From assembly GCA_965203985.1 (NCBI GenBank), contig CBDBDS010000013.1:1054001-1118000 (forward strand): 64,000 nucleotides of DNA, given 5' to 3'. Source of the stretch: Bin87 sp965203985 (lineage in GTDB: Bacteria > Chloroflexota > Dehalococcoidia > Lucifugimonadales > UBA3495). A program made the translations under genes and the position numbers. Within the stretch, counting starts at the first letter, position 1. Each line of letters starts with the position of its first letter. The notes under the pieces are model-generated. The model made no database searches. It was not told the origin of the DNA and worked only from the letters and a program-made list of their open reading frames with translations. This document shows, in pieces, positions 51,364 to 61,057 of the stretch.

Positions 51364-52533
51364 ATGGCAGATACGTCAGGGCCATACCGGATACTGGTGG
51401 TTGACGACGAGCCCGACCTGGAGCCGCTGGTATTGCAGCGGATGCGGCGGGCCATTCGCTCAGGGCGCTACCAGTTCGTGTTTGCGCAGAATGGAGTGGA
51501 AGCGCTCGAAACCCTCAACCAGGACGACGAAATTGATATGGTGTTGTCCGACATCAACATGCCTCAGATGGACGGACTGGCGTTGTTGTCGCACATACCG
51601 GATGTCGCTCCCGACATACACGCCGTAATCATCTCCGCCTATGGAGACATGAAAAATATCCGCTCCGCAATGAACCTCGGAGCGTTCGATTTCGTCACCA
51701 AGCCGGTCGATTTCGAAGACCTGCGGATCACCATTGAACGGGCGTTGACCAACCTCGAAGCGTGGCGAGAGGCGACGGCGTCACGCGAGCGGCTGGTGGC
51801 GCTGGAAAACGAGCTCGACGTCGCCAACAAGATGCAGCAGTCGATCCTGCCCACCGAGTTTCCCAGACAGCCCGGATTCCAGATCTACGGGAGCATGATC
51901 CCCGCACGGGTCGTAGGCGGGGATTTCTTCGACGTCGTTTATCTGGACAATGGCCGGATTGGACTGGCCGTGGCAGATGTGTCAGACAAGGGAGTGCCTG
52001 CCGCGTTGTTCATGATGGCCAGCCGTACTCTCCTCAAGAGCGCGGCCATGGGGCTTAAATCCCCGCGCGAAGTCCTCACGGAAGTCAACGACCTGCTGTA
52101 CGACGACAACGACGCCATGATGTTCGTCACCCTGTTCTACGCAGTGTACGATCCGACGACCGGGGAAATGATCTACGCCAATGGCGGCCACAACGCGCCT
52201 TTGATCGCCCACGTCGACGGGACTTCCACGGTGCTGCCCGGCACCAACGGTATCGCGTTGGGGGTGATGCCGGGCATGAATTACGACGAAAGAACGATCT
52301 CAATTTCAACCGGTGATGCCGTGGTCTTTTACACCGACGGCGTCACTGAGGCCGTAAACGAGGATGGGGAAGAGTTCGGAATGGAACGGCTGCAGCAGGT
52401 GTTTACCTCGCATCCGCCCCGGGATGCCGAAGCGTCAACCGAAGCTGTGTTTAGCGCCGTGAATCAATTTGCGGGGAACACCGCGCAGTTTGACGATATC
52501 ACCTGCCTCGTTTTCCGCCGCAGCGAGACCTGA
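51364..52533 (+). CDS. Response regulator fused to PP2C-type (RsbU/SpoIIE-like) phosphatase
   Basis: 389 residues from the ATG at 51364. Receiver domain: RILVVDDEPDLEPLVLQRM with phosphoacceptor Asp63 in MVLSDINMPQMDGL and the KPVDFEDL end. A coiled-coil linker (REATASRERLVALENELDVANKMQQSILP) leads to the phosphatase: GGDFFDVVYLDNGRIGLAVADVSDKGVPAALFMM, GTNGIALGVMPG and FYTDGVTEAVNEDGEEFGM. It should dephosphorylate the STAS protein when its receiver is phosphorylated, probably by the histidine kinase of the same operon. Confidence 0.93.
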   Translation: MADTSGPYRILVVDDEPDLEPLVLQRMRRAIRSGRYQFVFAQNGVEALETLNQDDEIDMVLSDINMPQMDGLALLSHIPDVAPDIHAVIISAYGDMKNIRSAMNLGAFDFVTKPVDFEDLRITIERALTNLEAWREATASRERLVALENELDVANKMQQSILPTEFPRQPGFQIYGSMIPARVVGGDFFDVVYLDNGRIGLAVADVSDKGVPAALFMMASRTLLKSAAMGLKSPREVLTEVNDLLYDDNDAMMFVTLFYAVYDPTTGEMIYANGGHNAPLIAHVDGTSTVLPGTNGIALGVMPGMNYDERTISISTGDAVVFYTDGVTEAVNEDGEEFGMERLQQVFTSHPPRDAEASTEAVFSAVNQFAGNTAQFDDITCLVFRRSET

Positions 52534-52535
52534 AC

Positions 52536-52949
52536 ATGATGGCGCATGCGTTTTTGAAGATTGCTCCCAACCATGAGCAGCTTGAATTGATCCCGACGGC
52601 GGTGGAAGAGTTCGCTGAGCAAGACAACTGGCCACCCGACCTGGTTTTCAAGCTGAATCTGGTCCTGGAAGAACTGGGCGTCAACATCGTCAATTACAGC
52701 GGCGCAACCGGTGACATCGAGATCTCTCTGGCATCCGACAGCGAGAGAGTTACCGTCGAAATCTCGGACGACGGCCGGCCGTTCAATCCCCTGCTCGATC
52801 GGGAGACGCCCGACATTTCCGCCCCGCTGGGCAACCGACCCATCGGCGGGCTCGGCATCCACCTGGTGCGGTCGATGATGGACGAGATGTCGTACAGCCG
52901 AGAGGACGGCAAGAACAAGCTGGCGATGACCAAGCGCAAGTCGGAGTGA
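52536..52949 (+). CDS. RsbW-like HATPase anti-sigma factor kinase
   Basis: 137 residues, 2 bp after the phosphatase stop. GHKL motifs: LNLVLEELGVNIVNYSG (N box), VEISDDGRPFNPLLD (G1) and RPIGGLGIHLVRSMMDEMSYSR (G2). RsbW-type kinases phosphorylate the STAS protein and hold a sigma factor or another target inactive. No sigma-factor gene is visible in the operon, so the target may lie elsewhere or be non-sigma. Confidence 0.93.
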   Translation: MMAHAFLKIAPNHEQLELIPTAVEEFAEQDNWPPDLVFKLNLVLEELGVNIVNYSGATGDIEISLASDSERVTVEISDDGRPFNPLLDRETPDISAPLGNRPIGGLGIHLVRSMMDEMSYSREDGKNKLAMTKRKSE

Positions 52950-53054
52950 CCCCGACGATTCCGGCTTTGGCTGCGAGCGCATCGGTCCGCGGGTAGTTGT
53001 CAGTCTGCCGTTCCTGACGCCGCAGCGGAATCGTCCGGTCAGATTAGAGGCTAC

Positions 53055-54380
53055 TTGGTGTACCGGGCCAATCGGATCGCGAAGACACTCTGGACCATCT
53101 TGGCTGTGTGTCTGCTGGGGCTGGCGGCGTGTGGCCCAGACGCTGACACGGACGCGAACGCCTCCCTGGACGAGGCGCCGGCGGTAGACGCGCCCACCTC
53201 CACGCCGCCGCACTTGACCTTTTCGTCCACGGCGTCCCGCGGAGACCCGGGCGTTTTTGACGACCGCATAGTATTCGGGCAGTCGGCAGCGTTCACCGGC
53301 CCCGCCGGGCAGTTGGGCATCGGCATGAACCACGGCATCCGGGCCGCGTTCGCCGAAGCCAACCGGGCCGGTGGGGTCAGTGGGCGTCTCCTGGAGTTGG
53401 TGACCCGCGACGACACCTATGAGCCGGAGCTTGCGATCTCCAATACAACGGAACTCATCGAAGTAGAAAACATCTTTGCGTTGATCGGGGCGGTCGGCAC
53501 GCCGACGTCGCGTTCCGCCGTGCCGGTGGCAGAAGCCGCCGGGGTGCCCTACATTGCGCCTTTCACGGGAGCCGCGTTCCTGCGGGACCGGAAGTTGCGC
53601 AGCGTGATCAATCTCCGGTCTTCGTACAACCAGGAAACCGAGGAGATGGTCGAACGCCTGACCGAGGACCTGGGCATCGAGCGCATCGCGGTCATGTATC
53701 AGGACGACTCTTTCGGCCGGGCTGGGTTCAATGGAGCCAAGGCAGCGCTGGATCGGCGCTACGGCTCGGACGGGAAACCCATGACGCCGGTGGCAGTCGG
53801 TCTTTACCAACGCAACACCACCGCGGTGAAAACCGGATTGCTGGACGTCCGGAAGGGACATCCCGACGCGGTTATCGTGATTGGCGCCTACCAACCGGTG
53901 GCCGCGATCATCGCCTGGGCTCGGGAAATAGGGATGGATCCGGTTTTCATGACCGTTTCCTTCGTCGGGAGCAACGCCCTGGCCGAGGAACTGGGCGCCG
54001 GTGGCAAGGGCGTGATCGTCACCCAGGTGGTTCCCTTTCCGACGGATACGTCGAACCCGATGGTTGCCGCCTACCAGGAAGCGTTGGCAGAATACGATCC
54101 CGACGTGGAGCCGGGGTTCGTGTCCCTGGAGGGCTACATGGCGGGCCGTCTCGCCATTGCCGGCCTGGAGCGATGCGGCGACGATGTTACCCGGGCTTGT
54201 TTTTTGAGCGTGCTTCGGAACGCACAGCCGATCGACGTGAATGGCGTGAAGTTGCGTTACAGTCAGGAAGAGGGCAACCAGTGGTCTGATGAGGTCTTCC
54301 TGACGATGATCGGGGACGAAGGGCAATATATTCCGCTGGATGTCCTGCCGAAGGATGTTTTTGGGAGCGAAGACAAATGA
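53055..54380 (+). CDS. Branched-chain amino-acid-type (Peripla_BP_6) binding lipoprotein
   Basis: 441 residues starting at TTG 53055 (or GTG 53058). A lipobox LAAC (Cys26) is followed by a short linker and a type I periplasmic-binding fold (FGQSAAFTGPAGQLGIGMNHGIRAAFAEANRAGGVSGRLLELVTRDD, FALIGAVGTPTSRSAVPVAEAAGVPYIAPFTGA, VMYQDDSFGRAGFNGAKAAL). It probably presents a ligand to the sensor kinase that begins 4 bp before its stop (ATGA overlap) rather than serving an ABC importer, since no permease is nearby. Confidence 0.88.
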   Translation: MVYRANRIAKTLWTILAVCLLGLAACGPDADTDANASLDEAPAVDAPTSTPPHLTFSSTASRGDPGVFDDRIVFGQSAAFTGPAGQLGIGMNHGIRAAFAEANRAGGVSGRLLELVTRDDTYEPELAISNTTELIEVENIFALIGAVGTPTSRSAVPVAEAAGVPYIAPFTGAAFLRDRKLRSVINLRSSYNQETEEMVERLTEDLGIERIAVMYQDDSFGRAGFNGAKAALDRRYGSDGKPMTPVAVGLYQRNTTAVKTGLLDVRKGHPDAVIVIGAYQPVAAIIAWAREIGMDPVFMTVSFVGSNALAEELGAGGKGVIVTQVVPFPTDTSNPMVAAYQEALAEYDPDVEPGFVSLEGYMAGRLAIAGLERCGDDVTRACFLSVLRNAQPIDVNGVKLRYSQEEGNQWSDEVFLTMIGDEGQYIPLDVLPKDVFGSEDK

Positions 54381-56599
54381 TGGCTGCACTGATCAAATTC
54401 TTCGAACTCCGTTATCGTATTTCCTCCCAACTGTACCTCGCGCTTGGCGGCGCGGTTTGCCTGACCTTCGCGGCAGCGCTGGTGGGATGGTATTCCTTCG
54501 ACCGGGTGGGCGACGCCCAGAACCGGGTCAACGAGCGCAGCGTCCCGGACCTGGCCGCCGCCTTCGACGTTGCGCAATTCAGCAGCGCGCTGGTGGCGGA
54601 TGCCGCGGCGTTGCCCACCGCCACCGATCCGGAAGAGGTTGCGGTAGTCAGCGACCGGATCAGCGAAGCCCATCGAGCGTTCCTGGAGCAACTGTCGGTC
54701 CTGGAAGAGCGGGCGGATGCCTCCGAAAAAGAGCGGTTCGATCGCATACGGGCCTACTCCGACATCCTGCTGCTCAACATCGATGACATGAAGGAGGGGA
54801 TATCGGAGAGGTTTGCCCTGGAAGACCAGTCGGACGCGCGACAGGGCGAGCTGACTGACCTGAGGTTTCAATTCGACCACATCCTCACTCCGGCCAGGGA
54901 TGACCAGCTGTTTTACACGGTTACCGGTTACCTGGGATTGGGCGAGCCGCCGGCGGCGGAGGTGGATTACCTGGCGGAGGACGAGCTCACCGAACTCCAT
55001 TACCTGTCCGAGCTTCACAACAACGTGAACATTGCCACGCAAATTCTGGCCAGCGCTGGGTCGGTGTCCGACCCGTCGCTGATCGAGCCCCTGCGGGAAC
55101 GGTTCGAGTCCGCGGTCTTTCACATCAACCGTAACCTGAGCCGATTGGCGGACCACGAAATTCACCCGGAACTGACGCCGCGATTCTCACGCCTGCTGGA
55201 ACTGGGGCAGAGCGATGACAACAGTTTCGAACTGCGCGCCCGTCAGCTCGAACTTGCGGATATCCAGGTAGTGTTGCTGGGCAATAACCATGATATTGCC
55301 GTGTTGCTGCTCGGTGAAATGGAGTTCCTGGTACAGACCGCCAGGAACAGCGCGGAGGTTGCCACCGCGGCCTCGGACCAGGCGATATTCACCGGGCGCA
55401 CGCTGCTGCTGGCAATCACAGTCTTCAGCGCCGTGGGCGCCGTCCTGATCGCCTGGCTGTTCGTGGGGCGGGTCCTCCTGCACCGGATCGAGATGCTGTC
55501 GCAGTGGATGCGGCAAATGGCCGGGGGCGACCTGGAAGCCCGGGCGGAAATCAGAGGTCGGGACGAGGTGGCCGAAATGGCGTCGGCGCTGGAGGTATTC
55601 CGTCAGCACGCCATCGAAATTCAGCGGTTGAACCTGGTGGAGCAGTTGGCCGAAGAATTGCAGGGCAAAAACGGCGAACTGGAGCAGGCCCTGACGGATC
55701 TCAACACCGCCCAGGGTCAGATCGTCATGCGGGAAAAACTGGCGGCGCTGGGCGAGCTCACCGCCGGCGTGGCGCACGAAATCCGCAACCCGCTGAACTT
55801 CGTCAAGAACTTCTCCGAGGCCTCCGAAGATCTGCTGGAGGAAATGAAGGAAACTCTGGAAGAGAACCAAGACGGCCAGCTCAACGAGGAACAGCGGGAC
55901 GTGCTGGAAGATATCTTCAGCGACCTGACGGAGAACCTGGCGCGCATCCGCACCCACGGCGACCGCGCCGACCGCATCGTTAACGACATGCTGATGATGA
56001 GCCGGGAATCGGTGGGCCATCAACTCACCAACATCAACAACCTCCTGGACGAACACGCCCGTCTGGCTTACCACAGCGTCCGTGCGGCGGACCCCAACTT
56101 CCAACTCGACCTGCAGCACGACTTTGACGAATCCATGGGCGAGATTGACGTCAACCCCCAGGACCTGGGCCGCGTGTTCCTGAATATCGTCAACAACGGC
56201 TGCTACGCGACCAATGAAAAGCGAATGAGCCTGACGGCGAGCGGCGATGGGTCCGATTACTCACCTACCCTGTGGCTGTCAACGCAACTCGACGACGACC
56301 GGGTCCATATACGGATCCGGGACAACGGGACCGGGATGCCGCCGGAAGTCATCGAAAAGATGTTCAACCCGTTCTTCACCACCAAACCCACGGACAAGGG
56401 CACCGGCCTCGGGCTGTCAATCTGCAACGATATTGTTCGCCGTCACGGCGGCGAAATCCTGGTCGAGTCCCAGCCGGGCGAGTTCACCGAGATGACTATA
56501 GACCTGCCGCTGCATCCGCCGGAACCGGTCGCCGACGATCCCGAGGACGACGCCGAGGAGGAACTGGTAGCCGAAGCGGCCGAGTTGGCAGACGACTAA
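54377..56599 (+). CDS. Membrane sensor histidine kinase
   Basis: 740 residues. N-terminal helix (about 19-41), a roughly 290-residue helical extracytoplasmic sensor, a second helix (TLLLAITVFSAVGAVLIAWLFVG), then a HAMP-like linker and coiled coil. HisKA has His467 in GELTAGVAHEIRNPLNFVKNF and the HATPase boxes are VFLNIVNNGCYATN, IRDNGTGMP and GTGLGLSICNDIV. Layout resembles TorS-type sensors that work with a binding protein. It is coupled to the lipoprotein upstream and likely phosphorylates the receiver-PP2C protein. The C terminus is acidic. Confidence 0.93.
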   Translation: MMAALIKFFELRYRISSQLYLALGGAVCLTFAAALVGWYSFDRVGDAQNRVNERSVPDLAAAFDVAQFSSALVADAAALPTATDPEEVAVVSDRISEAHRAFLEQLSVLEERADASEKERFDRIRAYSDILLLNIDDMKEGISERFALEDQSDARQGELTDLRFQFDHILTPARDDQLFYTVTGYLGLGEPPAAEVDYLAEDELTELHYLSELHNNVNIATQILASAGSVSDPSLIEPLRERFESAVFHINRNLSRLADHEIHPELTPRFSRLLELGQSDDNSFELRARQLELADIQVVLLGNNHDIAVLLLGEMEFLVQTARNSAEVATAASDQAIFTGRTLLLAITVFSAVGAVLIAWLFVGRVLLHRIEMLSQWMRQMAGGDLEARAEIRGRDEVAEMASALEVFRQHAIEIQRLNLVEQLAEELQGKNGELEQALTDLNTAQGQIVMREKLAALGELTAGVAHEIRNPLNFVKNFSEASEDLLEEMKETLEENQDGQLNEEQRDVLEDIFSDLTENLARIRTHGDRADRIVNDMLMMSRESVGHQLTNINNLLDEHARLAYHSVRAADPNFQLDLQHDFDESMGEIDVNPQDLGRVFLNIVNNGCYATNEKRMSLTASGDGSDYSPTLWLSTQLDDDRVHIRIRDNGTGMPPEVIEKMFNPFFTTKPTDKGTGLGLSICNDIVRRHGGEILVESQPGEFTEMTIDLPLHPPEPVADDPEDDAEEELVAEAAELADD

Positions 56600-56629
56600 T
56601 CTGCGGTGATCCGGCGTCGGCGAGTTCGG

Positions 56630-57334
56630 CTAGGGGAACAGGCGTTGCGTCGGCCCGGCCGGCACATCGGCATCGATGAGATGCGGCCCGTCGTTGGCCG
56701 CTCGGTTCACCGCCGTCGAAACCTTGCGGACTGACATATCCGGCCAGTCCCGACTGCCCAACGACTCGAGGAGCTCGGCGGGTTCGCTGTGGTCGGAGAG
56801 CCACGCGTCGTAGCGCTCGGGCGGCAGGATCACCGGCATGCGGTGGTGGATGGGCGCCAGCAGGTCGTTGGCGGCGGTGGTGATGATCACGCAGCTTCCC
56901 TGCGCCTGGTCGTCAGGCTGGGCGGCGTACCAGATGCCGGCAAAAGCAATGGGATGCCCCTCGCGGTGTGAAACCCATCGGGGCGTTTTGGTTCGGCCTG
57001 ATCCGGCTTTCCATTCGTAAAATCCGTTGGCCGGCACCAGGCAGCGGCGGGACGCGAACGCGTTTCGGAAGATCGGTCGTTGGTCGATGGTTTCCGACCG
57101 GGCGTTGAACAGAAGTCGTGGAGCCGACTTGCCGTTCCCGCGGCGCGACGGTGTCAGGCCCCAGCGCATCATGCCCGCGGCGCGGGCGTCGCCATCGCTG
57201 AGGACCGTCAGGATGGGGGAGGTGGGAGGGATGTTCCAGCGCGGAAGGTAGGAGCCTTGCCGCGGCTCCGCCCCGAAATCAAAATGGCCGGCCAGATCCC
57301 CCAGCTCAGCGAAGAGGCCGAACCGCCCGCACAT
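56630..57334 (-). CDS. SRAP-domain protein (HMCES/YedK-type)
   Basis: 234 residues. Starts with MCGRFGLF, in which Cys2 is the catalytic residue that crosslinks to abasic sites. Also RWNIPPTSPILTV, MRWGLTPSRRGNGKSAPRLLFNARSET and the conserved His of FAGIWYAAQ/IHHRMPVIL. It protects single-stranded DNA abasic sites. The sequence agrees with the family; it faces the histidine kinase gene with a 30-bp gap. Confidence 0.95.
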   Translation of the reverse strand: MCGRFGLFAELGDLAGHFDFGAEPRQGSYLPRWNIPPTSPILTVLSDGDARAAGMMRWGLTPSRRGNGKSAPRLLFNARSETIDQRPIFRNAFASRRCLVPANGFYEWKAGSGRTKTPRWVSHREGHPIAFAGIWYAAQPDDQAQGSCVIITTAANDLLAPIHHRMPVILPPERYDAWLSDHSEPAELLESLGSRDWPDMSVRKVSTAVNRAANDGPHLIDADVPAGPTQRLFP

Positions 57335-57844
57335 GGAGAGATGAACCTACCATTCCACGCACATCGGCATTACCGAGAACTTATCCGTATCGGGCATCGT
57401 TCCGCCTCCACGGGTCAATCCGTGCTCAAAACGTAGCTTGGGGCCATCTTACCACGGGCGTTTCAGAACGTTTGAATGGCACATTCGAAGACGGATCGCC
57501 GATAAGCTGGGAGCGAATCCGGGTCAACACCGCCCGGGTAGCCGGCCATGGCCAGGGCGTCGTGGCCGTGGCGCAGCGCCGCCCGGATCCGGGACGCCCG
57601 CTCCGTGTCCCGCTCATGCACTGCGCCAACGGAAATTCCACAAAATCAAACACGTATTTTGACGCGGTTATCACTTGAATTACATGCTTGATGGTGTATA
57701 TTCCCATTGGCGGTTTTGCCCGGTTTGCCAACCGCGCGGCTTACAGCCGGGTAGGTCAGCCGGAGAACCGTTCCGCCGCCGGGATTCGTGGCGCATTGTC
57801 GCCCCACTCGGGCCGGCGAGATACTGCAAGGAGACAGTGAGAAC
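57335..57844. other. Gene-poor region before the C-tract gene
   Basis: About 510 bp. A 101-codon minus-strand frame (57426-57731) shows no domain and no ribosome site and is not accepted. The region holds the candidate promoter at 57675-57702 and the 5' untranslated part of the C-tract gene. No repeat or RNA gene recognised. Confidence 0.5.
57675..57702 (+). promoter_or_regulatory. Candidate promoter of the C-tract surface gene
   Basis: TTGAAT at 57675-57680 and TATATT at 57697-57702, 16 bp apart, about 140 bp before the ATG at 57845. Lies in an AT-rich patch of otherwise GC-rich DNA. Confidence 0.45.
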
Positions 57845-59726
57845 ATGTTCAAGAGCAGAAACAGCAGCAGCAAGTTGCGCCGCCTGTTGAGGGCGGACAA
57901 ATCGCCGTCAGCCCCCCCCCCCCCCGACTTTAGCTTCTGAAAACCGCCGGAGGCACGGCACGGCACGGGTGCTCCGCCTCGCGCCGGTTTTCCTGGTTGC
58001 TCTGGCAGCCATAGCAATCCTGGCGGTTTTCTCGTCCCCATTTTCTGCGGATACTACATCCGCCCAAAGCCCAACGGCTACCGAGATTCGCATCATCAGT
58101 CCCGCAGAGATGCGGGTGAGGGAAGGATGGACGTTTTTCGATCCCCCGATACGTCCCTGGGTTGTTAGGTCTCAGTGTCCTGAACCGAATGACCTGAAGG
58201 GTCGTTGTTGGCCAAAGCATGCGCTGGGCGGCCAGTTGAGATACCTCATGACCCGAGTCAACGAAGGGGACTCCTTTGATTTGGTGTTCGAGTTGAATAC
58301 CAGTGGGCGGGACAAGTGGGGGGTTCCGACTACTAAAGGCACTTTGAACCAGGACGTTACTGCCACGCTGGCAATCGACGGCGCCGGGTATGGGTCGGGT
58401 TCATTTCAGATTGAACCCAATCAGATAACGATTCCGGCGGGGACGGAGAGTGTTACCGCCCGAGTTACGGTGCAAGATGACTCAGTTTACCGTTATGACC
58501 AAATAAATTGGTACGTGTTCAGGATAAGCTCGGTGAGTCCGAGCCTGACTATCCTGCCGTGGTGGCAAACGAGGGATAGATTGGCCAACGTTCACACACA
58601 CAACGGCGTCAGGATTGGCATTACCGACAATGATGACCCTCCCCCTGGGAGTCATCAAGGCTTTGCGCAACCTGGGCGTTCAACACTCTCGTCCTCGATG
58701 TTTTCAATAAACGGCATGCAACAGGCTGGTCCGCTTGGGGCAGTATCAGCATCTACGACAACCGACACGCCTGAACCCGACGTTACCGAGACGTCTGAAC
58801 CCGACGTTATCGAAATCACAGTGTCGATCAAGCCCAACAAACCGCCCACGGTGGCCAACGGCATCGACGATGTGACCATCGTGAACGAGAGCGGAACGGA
58901 CCAGGTATCCCTGTCCGGCGTGTTCACCGATGCCGACAAGGACGACCTGACCATCACGGCCAGTTCGTCCAGCACCAGTGCGGCAACGGTATCCGTGGCA
59001 GCCGACTACTCGAGGCTAACGGTTACCGCCAAGAGCCGGGGGGTGGCCACCGTCACGGTCACCGCCGCCGACGGCAACGGCGGCTCGGTGGAGGACAGCT
59101 TCACCGTAACCGTGAAGGCGGCGCCGGTGGTGTCCAGCGCCATCAGCGACGTGGGCGAACTGGCGGTGAATGCAACCCACGAGGTCTCAATGTCCGGCGT
59201 GTTCAGCGACGCCGACGGGGACACAATAACCGTTACCAATGCGGTGTCGTCGGACAACTCCATAGCGACGGTTTCGACGGCCATCGACGGCTCTACCAAC
59301 TCGGTGACCGCCGTCACGGTGACCGGCAAGGGTGAGGGCACGGCGACCGTCACGGTCACGGCCCAGGACAGCGACGGCAACAGCGTCAGCGACGCCTTCG
59401 ACGTAACGGTACCCGCCGCGCAGCAGCAGGGGGTGGAACTGCCCGGTCCCGTGGGCTCGCTGGAGCTGACCGCCTCGGGAGAGAACAGCGTGATCGTGCG
59501 CTGGAACGCTCCTGAGACCGGCGGCGCGCCCAAGGGATACATCGTGCACCTCAAGCCGGAAAACGGTGAGAAGGGCAGCGGCAAGACCAAGCGGCCCAAG
59601 GCGAAGAAAACGCAGGTGAAATTCAACAACCTGCAATCCGGCCAGACCTACCAGGTGTGGGTGCGGGCGCAGAACGAAACCGGCAAGGGCGAGCGGGTGC
59701 ATGCCAGCATCACTTTGCGTGAGTAA
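57845..59726 (+). CDS. Secreted Ig-like/Fn3 protein with a C14 tract near its 5' end (currently out of frame)
   Basis: The ATG at 57845 has AAGGAG 9-10 bp upstream and encodes MFKSRNSSSKLRRLLRADK before a run of 14 C (57912-57925). With 14 C the frame stops 12 nt further on; with 13 it continues into the long frame to 59726 (about 626 residues). That protein has a signal-like helix (VFLVALAAIAILAVF), beta-rich domains, two cadherin/BIG-like repeats (LSGVFTDADKDDLTIT and MSGVFSDADGDTITVT) and a final Fn3 domain (SLELTASGENSVIVRWNAPETG). The GTG at 57969 is a weaker alternative start. Phase variation or a homopolymer error. Confidence 0.7.
57912..57925 (+). repeat. Homopolymeric C14 tract
   Basis: Fourteen consecutive C, directly upstream of the signal-sequence coding part. 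Loss of one C or gain of two restores the frame of the surface protein. Such tracts are classic slipped-strand phase-variation sites. Confidence 0.75.
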
Positions 59727-59927
59727 GCGGACGACCAATCCGGCCAACATCCTCCGGCGGGCGAGGGTAGTGGCCGCCCGACCCGCCGGTTTTCCCACGC
59801 GGGCGTCCATCTGCGGTTGGATGCCCGCGCTCTGTTTGACCAGGCTCAACGCCCGAGCCACCACCAGGGCGACACGTCCGGCCATCGGAACGGCCGGCAG
59901 GAATACAGGAGTAGCGGAGCGTTCGAC

Positions 59928-60266
59928 ATGGCGAAGATGAGCGTGGAGATCGAGGGCAGCGCTGAGGAGGTGGTACGGGTGATTCAGCAGCTTGGGGGCG
60001 CGGTCCAACGCCCGGCCGAGGGTGACGCTGGCGGATCCATGGGGACGCCCGCCGCCGAGACGCCGATGTCGGAGGCAATGGACGAAGCATCCGCCGGTGA
60101 ATGGACGGAGCCCCCGGCCGGCGAATTCCCGGCTGGGCTGGAACCGGCGGCCCACAGCCCTCCGCAGATCTACTTCGTCGATACTGATTTCGTTGCGGCG
60201 GCAGCATCCCGGATGTTCGACGAGAGGATGGCGCAGCGGCTGGCCGACGGCACAGGTCGCCCCTGA
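59928..60266 (+). CDS. Small hypothetical protein
   Basis: 112 residues from the ATG at 59928 (a second ATG is at 59937). Start SVEIEGSAEEVVRVIQQLGG looks like a short beta-alpha unit seen in small effector-associated domains, followed by an Ala/Pro/Glu-rich linker and a helical C terminus (AAAASRMFDERMAQRLADG). Not recognised. It follows the surface-protein gene by about 200 bp. Confidence 0.45.
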   Translation: MAKMSVEIEGSAEEVVRVIQQLGGAVQRPAEGDAGGSMGTPAAETPMSEAMDEASAGEWTEPPAGEFPAGLEPAAHSPPQIYFVDTDFVAAAASRMFDERMAQRLADGTGRP

Positions 60267-60301
60267 CGGATGGTTGTCGCGGGCGCCTGGGAGAGCCGGC
60301 C

Positions 60302-60571
60302 GTGCATCGGTGGTGGAAAGCGCTCACGATGATGGTCTGCCTGTGGGCCGCGTTGGCCTGCGAGGTGGACGCCGACGAACGGATGGTGCGCCGGTACGCG
60401 GAGTGCATGGCGGACCCCAACACCGCCCTGCATCGGCTGACCGTGTCCAGCGCGGTCGGGGCGGTGCCGCTGAGCGCCGAGGCGGTGGCGGCGCGGACGC
60501 GCGCTCAACTGGAGCGAGGGGAGGTCACCATGGCGAAGATCAGGGCCACCCACGCCCGCTACTGCGAGTAG
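60302..60571 (+). CDS. Small putative lipoprotein
   Basis: 89 residues from the GTG at 60302. MHRWWKALTMMVCLWAALACEVDADE looks like a signal peptide with a lipobox-like LAC (Cys20). The rest is charged and helical (MVRRYAECMADPNTALHRL). No family recognised. It ends at 60571, before a 485-bp stretch without a convincing gene. Confidence 0.45.
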   Translation: MHRWWKALTMMVCLWAALACEVDADERMVRRYAECMADPNTALHRLTVSSAVGAVPLSAEAVAARTRAQLERGEVTMAKIRATHARYCE

Positions 60572-61057
60572 GCGCCGGGTGAGAGAAGGCGCCGGACATC
60601 GACGGTATCGCTCTTTGCCGCCCGGGACGCCAGCGCCGGCTGGGTATCTGCCTGGCCTGTTGTTGAATGGGTACCCGCGAGTATCTCCGTCAACGGCCGG
60701 GCCGCTCCCGGTGCGGTTGCCTCTGGGTCAGTGGCGCAATCACCGTTGATACCAACCGGAAGCGAATAGCCAGTTGTCGCGTTCCATTGCCCAGAACTGC
60801 AACGACTCCGTTGCCACCCAGTTCCCGCCGCTACTTGCTTCAAAATCGTCAATGCCCTGCCGGCTGCTGATTGGAACTGTGCCACCCCAATCGGCGATCC
60901 TGTGCATGGCATACTCAATATGCTGGAACGCTGGCCCTTCCTGCTGCCACGTAGCCGGTTGGCCGGACGTCGGCCGCGGCCGACGTTGCCAAATCATTGA
61001 CAGATTTGTTCTCAGGTCGGCGTTGCTGTGGCGACGCTCCTTGGTCTTGTCTTTGGA
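60572..61057. other. Gene-poor region, with a possible gene remnant
   Basis: Minus-strand frame 60740-60997 encodes a Trp-rich stretch (HIEYAMHRIADWGGTVPI ... WAMERDNWLFASGWYQR) that looks protein-like but has no identifiable domain or ribosome site. It may be a remnant. Nothing else is supported. Confidence 0.4.

Noticed and set aside
52464..54389. Long minus-strand open frame (641 codons) across the signalling genes
   Set aside because: It lies antisense to the PP2C, HATPase and lipoprotein genes, has no ribosome site or domain, and long antisense frames are expected at this GC content.
57426..57731. 101-codon minus-strand frame in the gap before the C-tract gene
   Set aside because: No ribosome site, domain or codon pattern supporting translation.
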